64,000 bases of DNA. Source: G942493275 sp942493275 (GTDB lineage Bacteria; Actinomycetota; Coriobacteriia; Anaerosomatales; PHET01). Under the pieces are notes generated by a model, which worked only from the letters and a program-made list of their open reading frames with translations, was not told the DNA's origin and ran no database searches. Below are positions 59,032-64,000 of the stretch, in pieces (positions within the stretch are counted from its first letter, which is position 1; each line of letters opens with the position of its first letter). A program made the translations under genes and the position numbers. The stretch is taken from assembly GCA_942493275.1 (NCBI GenBank), contig OW818687.1, positions 1 to 64,000 of the forward strand, read 5' to 3'.

Positions 59032-62000
59032 TCGCCTCTGCGCCTTCCTTCGACTTCATCATCTCGTGTGCTCAGGCGGAGGGCCGAAACGCACAGCACG
59101 GCCACATCATCTCTCAGTGGACCTCGGGTGAAGGCCTGCACGTCATCGAGAATGGCCTGCGCGCACTCCATGGCCGATCCTTCGAGGGAGAACGACTCCA
59201 TGAGCCGATCCTCTCCGAAGAACGTATTCCCTTGTCGAGCCTCTGTAACGCCGTCCGTGTACAACACGACGCGATCGCCGTCCCCGAAGGGCGTCACTCC
59301 CTCGTCGTAGACCACGTCCGGGATTGCGCCGAGAAGGGGTCCCGTCGGATCGAGGCGTGCGTCGGTTCCGTCCGCTCTCCGCAGCATCGCCGGCGGGTGC
59401 CCACCGCTCGCCCAGACTATCCGCCCGTTCTGTGACTCGTATCGTCCCGCCCACACCGTGACGATGTCGCTGATCTCGCCGGTCTCAGACACCATCCGAT
59501 TTACCTCGCCGAGAACGCTGCCGGGCGACATCCCGGCCGCGACGAGCGCCCTGACCGCGTACTTGATCATCGACGTCTTGGTCGCCGCGTGGATGCCCTT
59601 GCCGCAGACGTCGGCGATGACCATCCATATCTCACCGGACGGCGCGCGGAACAAGTCGTAGTAGTCCCCGCCGATCTCGTTGTCCGAGCCCACCGGTTCG
59701 TACACGCTGCCGGAATCGACCTCCTCGAACACCGGAAGCTCCTCCGGCAGAATCGATTGCTGGAGAACACTCGCGACCTCGTGCTCCCGGCTGTAGAGCC
59801 TCGCCGTGTCGATGGCAAGCGCCGCTTGGCTCGCGAAGGTCTGGAGCAGGCTCACATCCTCGTCCGAGAAGGCGCCCACCTCCTCGGAGAAGACGAGCAA
59901 GACGCCGATTGCGCGTGAGCGAGCGAGCAGAGGAACGGCCACGAGCGACCGTAGGCCCATGGCGGCTGCGCGCTGCAGCACACCGGTTCCGCCCGGCTTG
60001 AGGTCCCTCAGGATGACGGGGTCAGACGAGTCGAACACGTAGCCGGGAATGTCCTCGCCGGGGGCGAAGTCCGCCTTGACGAGGTCGGCAGGCACCTGCC
60101 CGCGCGCCATCGACGTGGTGAGCGTCCTGCGTCGGGCATCGTAAGCGACGAGCGCGACACCGTCGGCCGAGAGAAGCTTTTGCACGACGTCCATCACGCG
60201 ATTGAGCACGACGTTGACCTGCAGCGGCGAGCCCACCGCCTGCGAGATGCGAAAGATCGTCTCGAGGTTCACGGCTCGCGTGACCGCGCGCTCGTAGTGA
60301 TATGCGTTGTCGAGCGCGAGCGCAACCTCGTCGCCGACCGACTCGGCCAACTCGACGTCAGCCAGCCCCGCGCCCTTCTGAGGGAGCGCGATCAAGAGCA
60401 CGGCGCCGTGGTCCGATTCGATGGCCACAGGCACCGCCAGCAGCTCCTCGGCCTCCAACCGTTCGAGGACGGCATCGTCGGCCTCGTCGCCGCCCCTGTT
60501 GATGATCGCGCTTCCGTCCTCGCCGATCGTCCGCAACGCCAGCCCGATCATCTCTGCCTCGGCCTGCCGTTCGGTCGACGGAGGCAGTCCCAGCGCGTGC
60601 CGATCGACCACGAGAATCCGCACCGCAACCGCGTCGAAGAGATCACGCACGATCTCCTCCACGCGGACGAATGACTCGGCAAGCCCGTCGGTGGAGACGA
60701 GCTCCTCGGCAACCGCCCGCAACGACTCCGCTATCCGCCGGGAACGGCTCTCGATCTCAAAGAGGCGCGACGTCTGAACCGCTACAGCCGCCTGTGCCGA
60801 GAAGGTGCGCAGCATCTCCCGCTCGGCCTCTGTGAGCGCTGTCCCCGACTGCTTGAGTACAACTACGACGCCCAAGGGGGCGTTGCCCGCCACCAGCGGC
60901 GCAGCGACAGCGCACTCCTCGCCGTCGGCGAGCGTCGGCAGCTCGCGGGCGACCCTCTCGGCGTCATCGGTGATTTCGGCGAGCTCGGCGTCGAACAGCG
61001 CCCGACCCAGCCAGCACTCGTCGTCGATGGGTATCGGATCGAGCGCCGAGAGCTCCACCCCCCTGGCCGCCGCCGGAACGAGGGTGACCCCCGCGCCGTC
61101 CAGGAGGTAGGCGACCGCTTTGCCGGGTCCGACCAGATGTCGCACGGAAGCCAGAATCCCGTCTATCACCTGGTCGAACCGCGCCGCACTCGCCAGCAGC
61201 TGCGACAGGTCATGGAGCGCGTTGAGACGCAGGGCGACCTGGTTGAACGCGTCGGCGACCTGAGCTATCTCGTCGTCACCGGTCGTCGTGATGGGTTTGA
61301 CGTACGCGCCGGCCGCGGCGGCCCGCGCCGCCCTCTCGAGTTCGATGAGCGGACGAACGACCCGCGTGGACGCGGACCATCCCGCGACCAGCGCGACCAC
61401 GCCGCCAATTATCAGCACCAGAAGCGACGGGGCGACCGCGCGAATCGTCTCACCGAGGCCGGCCATGGGCGGCTCAAGCACGAGGACTCTCCAGCTCGCA
61501 CCCTCCGGCACCTCGATGTCGTTGAACACGCCCGTGAGCGGACCGTTGGGGTGCGGCAGAGTGACCCTGCCGGCCCCCGCGCCATCTGACGTCCACGTCC
61601 CGCCGCCCAGCTCCACGGCAGCGACCTCGCCAACGGAGGCCAGCACCGCGTCAGCCTGCGCGAATACGATTGTCCGGTGTGATCCCGATTCGACGGTCGT
61701 TTCAAGTACGGCGGCAACGAACTCGGTGTCGATGTCGATCATGAGGACCGCAGGCTCCCCTGAGGGCCTCAACACCGTCCGAGACATCCACAGGTCCCAG
61801 CCATGCCGGCCGCACGTTGCCATGCTCAGAAAGCCCGTGCGCCCCTCAAGTGCGCGGGTGAACACATCCGCGTAACAGGTTGCGTCGTCAGACGCGGCCG
61901 GGATGGCAACGGTAGCCAGACCGACGGGATCGGCCACGTAGATACCCTCGATCATCCCGGAGTTGGCGCCATAGACGACGTCAAGGTCGTAGGTGAGCGA

Positions 62001-62258
62001 CTCCTCGGTGGATGCTTGAGAGACCGCGAGCGCTGCCCTGTCGCCCAGACGCGCGATGGTGGCGGCGCGAGACTCGACGCGGTTCTCCACGAGCTGCGTG
62101 AGCGTCCTATCGGACGAGATCATCGCCTCTGACGACAGACGGTAGATGCTGACAACGCCAACGACCCCCGCAGCGACCACTGTCGAGACGCCGACAAGCG
62201 TGGCAACACGGAGGAAGCGGGTAGCCAGCCCTCCCACTCTTCGCCGGTCCTTGGACAT
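59028..62258 (-). CDS. SpoIIE-type phosphatase with sensor, HAMP and GAF domains, 1076 residues
   Basis: A two-helix membrane sensor opens the protein (N-terminal helix about 15-38, an extracytoplasmic sensory region to about 275, then a helix at about 275-300). A HAMP-like linker (about 295-345) leads to three GAF-like segments (about 360-500, 515-660, 690-830) and a C-terminal PP2C-type phosphatase (about 850-1065) with IGGDYYDL, VIADVCGKGIHAA, ASGGHPPAML and YTDGVTEA. It would dephosphorylate a STAS protein in response to external and internal signals; the adjacent STAS/kinase fusion is the obvious target. Its stop overlaps the fusion's ATG, so the two genes are coupled. Confidence 0.9.
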   Translation of the reverse strand: MSKDRRRVGGLATRFLRVATLVGVSTVVAAGVVGVVSIYRLSSEAMISSDRTLTQLVENRVESRAATIARLGDRAALAVSQASTEESLTYDLDVVYGANSGMIEGIYVADPVGLATVAIPAASDDATCYADVFTRALEGRTGFLSMATCGRHGWDLWMSRTVLRPSGEPAVLMIDIDTEFVAAVLETTVESGSHRTIVFAQADAVLASVGEVAAVELGGGTWTSDGAGAGRVTLPHPNGPLTGVFNDIEVPEGASWRVLVLEPPMAGLGETIRAVAPSLLVLIIGGVVALVAGWSASTRVVRPLIELERAARAAAAGAYVKPITTTGDDEIAQVADAFNQVALRLNALHDLSQLLASAARFDQVIDGILASVRHLVGPGKAVAYLLDGAGVTLVPAAARGVELSALDPIPIDDECWLGRALFDAELAEITDDAERVARELPTLADGEECAVAAPLVAGNAPLGVVVVLKQSGTALTEAEREMLRTFSAQAAVAVQTSRLFEIESRSRRIAESLRAVAEELVSTDGLAESFVRVEEIVRDLFDAVAVRILVVDRHALGLPPSTERQAEAEMIGLALRTIGEDGSAIINRGGDEADDAVLERLEAEELLAVPVAIESDHGAVLLIALPQKGAGLADVELAESVGDEVALALDNAYHYERAVTRAVNLETIFRISQAVGSPLQVNVVLNRVMDVVQKLLSADGVALVAYDARRRTLTTSMARGQVPADLVKADFAPGEDIPGYVFDSSDPVILRDLKPGGTGVLQRAAAMGLRSLVAVPLLARSRAIGVLLVFSEEVGAFSDEDVSLLQTFASQAALAIDTARLYSREHEVASVLQQSILPEELPVFEEVDSGSVYEPVGSDNEIGGDYYDLFRAPSGEIWMVIADVCGKGIHAATKTSMIKYAVRALVAAGMSPGSVLGEVNRMVSETGEISDIVTVWAGRYESQNGRIVWASGGHPPAMLRRADGTDARLDPTGPLLGAIPDVVYDEGVTPFGDGDRVVLYTDGVTEARQGNTFFGEDRLMESFSLEGSAMECAQAILDDVQAFTRGPLRDDVAVLCVSALRLSTRDDEVEGRRRGE

Positions 62259-62333
62259 GAGCCTCCCCGACTGTCCGCTAGGGACCTACGACCGTCCTTC
62301 ATCGTACTGCAAGACAGGGGCGGGCGGGGCTCG

Positions 62334-63077
62334 TTACTGAATCGACGGCAGCATCTCGTTGAGCGCGTCCACTGACGGCAAGTACTGAGTCAACCAGCTG
62401 ACGAGGACACCCAGCTGACCAGTGAAGATGAGCACGCCGACGACGATCAGAATCACGCCCGCGACCCGATTGATGATGAGCGAGTGGCGGACGAGCCACT
62501 TCAGTAGTCCGCTGACACGCCCGAAGAGCAGTGCGGTGAGGATGAACGGGACACCCAGGCCGAGTGAGTACATCAGCAGCATGAGTGCGCCTCGACCCAC
62601 GGAACCCGACGAGGTGGCGAGCGCCAGAATCGACCCGAGGATCGGTCCGACGCAAGGCGTCCAACCCGCTGCGAACGCCATGCCCATGACGAGCGCGGCC
62701 CAGCGCCCGAACTTGCGAGACCGCTCGAGGTCCATGCGCGCCTCGCCGTACAACCACGGCACCTTGATGATGCCGAGCATGAAGATGCCGAAGATCACGA
62801 CCGCGACGCCGCCGATCTTCTCGATCAGGTCGCGGTACTGCACGAGGAACTCGCCCAGGATCGACGCGCTGGCGCCAAGAGAGACGAAGATGATGGAGAA
62901 CCCGGCAACGAACATGAACGCCGGTACGATGATCTTTGCGGGGTTGCCGCCCTTGGCGGAAAGCTCCGCCGAGCTCAGCCCGGTCATGAACGACAGGTAG
63001 CCGGGGATCAGAGGAAGCACGCAGGGAGAGAGAAAGGAGATCACTCCTCCGAGAAACGCGATCACCAGATCGAACAT
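62334..63077 (-). CDS. ccdA: CcdA-type thiol-disulphide membrane protein
   Basis: This 247-residue protein has about six membrane helices. It carries SFLSPCVLPLIPGYLSF near the N-terminus and GWTPCVGPILGSI in the middle, the two redox-active cysteine motifs of CcdA/DsbD-type proteins. It carries electrons from cytosolic thioredoxin to outside, for cytochrome c maturation or thiol reduction. The ATG at 63077 is chosen (ACAGGG before it); the frame is open to 63140. The cytochrome c lipoprotein at 37559 is a possible client. A CsoR-like operator lies 64 nt upstream. Confidence 0.9.
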   Translation of the reverse strand: MFDLVIAFLGGVISFLSPCVLPLIPGYLSFMTGLSSAELSAKGGNPAKIIVPAFMFVAGFSIIFVSLGASASILGEFLVQYRDLIEKIGGVAVVIFGIFMLGIIKVPWLYGEARMDLERSRKFGRWAALVMGMAFAAGWTPCVGPILGSILALATSSGSVGRGALMLLMYSLGLGVPFILTALLFGRVSGLLKWLVRHSLIINRVAGVILIVVGVLIFTGQLGVLVSWLTQYLPSVDALNEMLPSIQ

Positions 63078-63141
63078 CCCTGTCACCACTCCTGTCATCG
63101 CCGAACACGACAAACGGACGGCATAACCGTCCGCAGTCACT

Positions 63142-63157
63142 ATACCCTATGGGGTAT
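63142..63157. promoter_or_regulatory. CsoR-like operator palindrome, site 3
   Basis: ATACCC-TATG-GGGTAT is a perfect 6-bp inverted repeat with a 4-nt spacer. It lies between the cupredoxin-like gene and ccdA, about 64 nt upstream of the ccdA start, and has the same form as the two sites at 15.64-15.69 kb. Confidence 0.55.
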
Positions 63158-63168
63158 GCACGTGCAAC

Positions 63169-63687
63169 TTAGTCGGAGACGATGACCCCCGAGACAGTAC
63201 CGTGGCCGCTCGTGAACGGATAGACGCCGGGATCCAAACCGGGAAGCCGAACGGTGCGCTCGCCGCTCAGGTCGGCCGCGATTCCCAGCTTCTCGATTCG
63301 CACGCCCTTGGCGCTCTGCGCACCCGCACTGAAGCGCATCACCAGCGGGACTCCCGAACGCACGTGAATGTAGTTGGGGACGAACCTTCCCGCGGAGACC
63401 TCGACGTCTATGTGCTGAATATCGCCCTCGGCGCGAGCCTCGCCCGACGAACTCAACACCAGCGTACCTCCGCCCGACGCGTAGTCTCCGGCGAACGCAC
63501 CTCCTACGGCTGCGGCCCCCGTTCTAAAAGCGGGAGTCTCGAAAGCACTGGCGTGCGCCGAAGCGAAGTATCCGAAGGCGGCGAAGACGATCATCGCGCC
63601 AGTAATCGCGGCCGCGGCCAAAGACAACGCGGAGGGGTCTCGCTCCTCAGCCCGTTCAGGTCCGGCGATGTCCGGGGCGAATGCCAC
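63169..63687 (-). CDS. Cupredoxin-fold protein lacking the copper-cysteine
   Basis: This 172-residue protein has an N-terminal membrane anchor (about 22-44) and an external cupredoxin-like domain (about 90-172: DIEVSAGRFVPNYIHVRSG-like, then VRLPGLDPGVYPFTSGHG). In copper-binding members the last segment usually reads YxFTCGMGM; here cysteine is serine and methionine is absent, so a classic blue-copper site is not possible. It may bind another ligand or be structural. It starts directly after the HMA gene. Confidence 0.75.
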   Translation of the reverse strand: MAFAPDIAGPERAEERDPSALSLAAAAITGAMIVFAAFGYFASAHASAFETPAFRTGAAAVGGAFAGDYASGGGTLVLSSSGEARAEGDIQHIDVEVSAGRFVPNYIHVRSGVPLVMRFSAGAQSAKGVRIEKLGIAADLSGERTVRLPGLDPGVYPFTSGHGTVSGVIVSD

Positions 63688-63909
63688 CTAGGCCCAGACC
63701 TCCGCCTCATACCCGACGCCGCGAACGGCTTCGACCAGGACATCCGCGGTGACGGCGGCGTCATCGAACGTGACGACCGTCTCCCCTGCGGCTGCGTCGC
63801 TCTTGCTGGCAGTGACGCCATCGAGCTCAGAGAGCGTCATGTCGATGAGCATTGCGCACGAACCGCAGTGCATTCCGCTGGTCCTGAGGCGAACAGTGGT
63901 CTCGGCCAT
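63688..63909 (-). CDS. HMA-domain metal-binding protein (CopZ-like), 74 residues
   Basis: This is a single heavy-metal-associated domain with GMHCGSC at residues 12-18 (C15 and C18), the Cu(I)- or other soft-metal-binding motif, and the ferredoxin-like fold pattern ending GYEAEVWA. It could be a cytosolic copper chaperone. The ATG at 63909 is preferred (GGAG upstream); an in-frame ATG four codons earlier exists. It is the first gene of the minus-strand cluster HMA, cupredoxin-like, CcdA. Confidence 0.88.
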   Translation of the reverse strand: MAETTVRLRTSGMHCGSCAMLIDMTLSELDGVTASKSDAAAGETVVTFDDAAVTADVLVEAVRGVGYEAEVWA

Positions 63910-64000
63910 AAGGCACTCCATTCGTTAGAGGCAGTCAGATGGGCACGCAAACGCGATTCGCATGCCAACATCCCACCAGCAAAGAAGCCTAAACGCGAAT
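63910..64000. other. Right window edge, no gene seen
   Basis: The last 90 nt hold the leader of the HMA gene and no further open frame. Confidence 0.6.

Noticed and set aside
1..64000. CRISPR arrays and rRNA genes
   Set aside because: None seen; the only short direct repeats with regular context are the tRNA-like copies at 38.7-44.1 kb, which lack CRISPR spacing.

Overview
The window is GC-rich (roughly two thirds G+C by eye), densely coded chromosomal DNA. The protein flavour suggests an anaerobic or microaerobic member of the Actinomycetota, perhaps a Coriobacteriia-like subsurface lineage. That placement is inference from: a periplasmic Ni-Fe hydrogenase with cytochrome b, small 2[4Fe-4S] ferredoxins, a corrinoid-activating (RACE) protein, an O2-type late haem branch (HemE, HemH, two HemY), and a UbiX/UbiA/UbiD set of the kind used for menaquinone. 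No rRNA gene or CRISPR array was seen; four tRNA genes were found.

Layout. 1-3.8 kb: truncated EF-G-like gene, tRNA-Arg, lipid kinase, PlsY. 3.8-7.8 kb (minus): OsmC, GT2, PIG-L deacetylase, BshC-like protein and two tiny ferredoxins, looking like one thiol/redox operon. 7.9-16.8 kb: a receiver-PilT fusion, an RNA methyltransferase, a cytochrome b5-like protein, a Crp/Fnr regulator, a very long FAD/Fe-S oxidoreductase, a HAD phosphatase and a DUF2249 protein. 17.2-21.5 kb: the hydrogenase operon and its maturation protease. 21.5-27.5 kb: inositol phosphatase and the haem genes. 27.7-38.7 kb: acetyl-CoA synthetase, RACE protein, HIT, exonuclease VII, a YugP protease, RNase D, a second lipid kinase, TerC, a cytochrome c lipoprotein and a membrane protein. 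38.7-49.1 kb: an accessory island ending in the 3' end of tRNA-Val, with near-identical direct repeats, a NACHT NTPase, a PAS-GAF-PP2C phosphatase, an ion channel, a rolling-circle-type Rep and a serine recombinase. 49.3-64 kb: two tRNAs, quinone genes, phosphatases, a glycolipid glycosyltransferase, a STAS/anti-sigma-kinase fusion with a 1076-residue SpoIIE-type phosphatase, and a copper/thiol-type cluster (CcdA, cupredoxin-like, HMA).

Most important observation. The hydrogenase large-subunit frame stops at TGA exactly where the first cysteine of the C-terminal Ni-binding motif should be. Reading through it as selenocysteine restores DP-U-IGCGVH, a C-terminal maturation peptide and a TAG stop that directly abuts the cytochrome b ATG. 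A perfect 7-bp hairpin lies 10 nt after the TGA, as expected for a bacterial SECIS, and the small subunit carries the extra cysteine typical of [NiFeSe] enzymes. This is a [NiFeSe] hydrogenase that standard gene calling would truncate.

Other points of interest: the repeat-bounded modules of the 38.7-49.1 kb island and a recombinase whose stop codon lies inside a host tRNA; a 54-nt compound palindrome upstream of the rep gene; a candidate bacillithiol-like gene pair in an actinomycete background; three matching ATACCC-N4-GGGTAT operators (two at 15.65 kb, one at 63.15 kb); and several unusual domain fusions.
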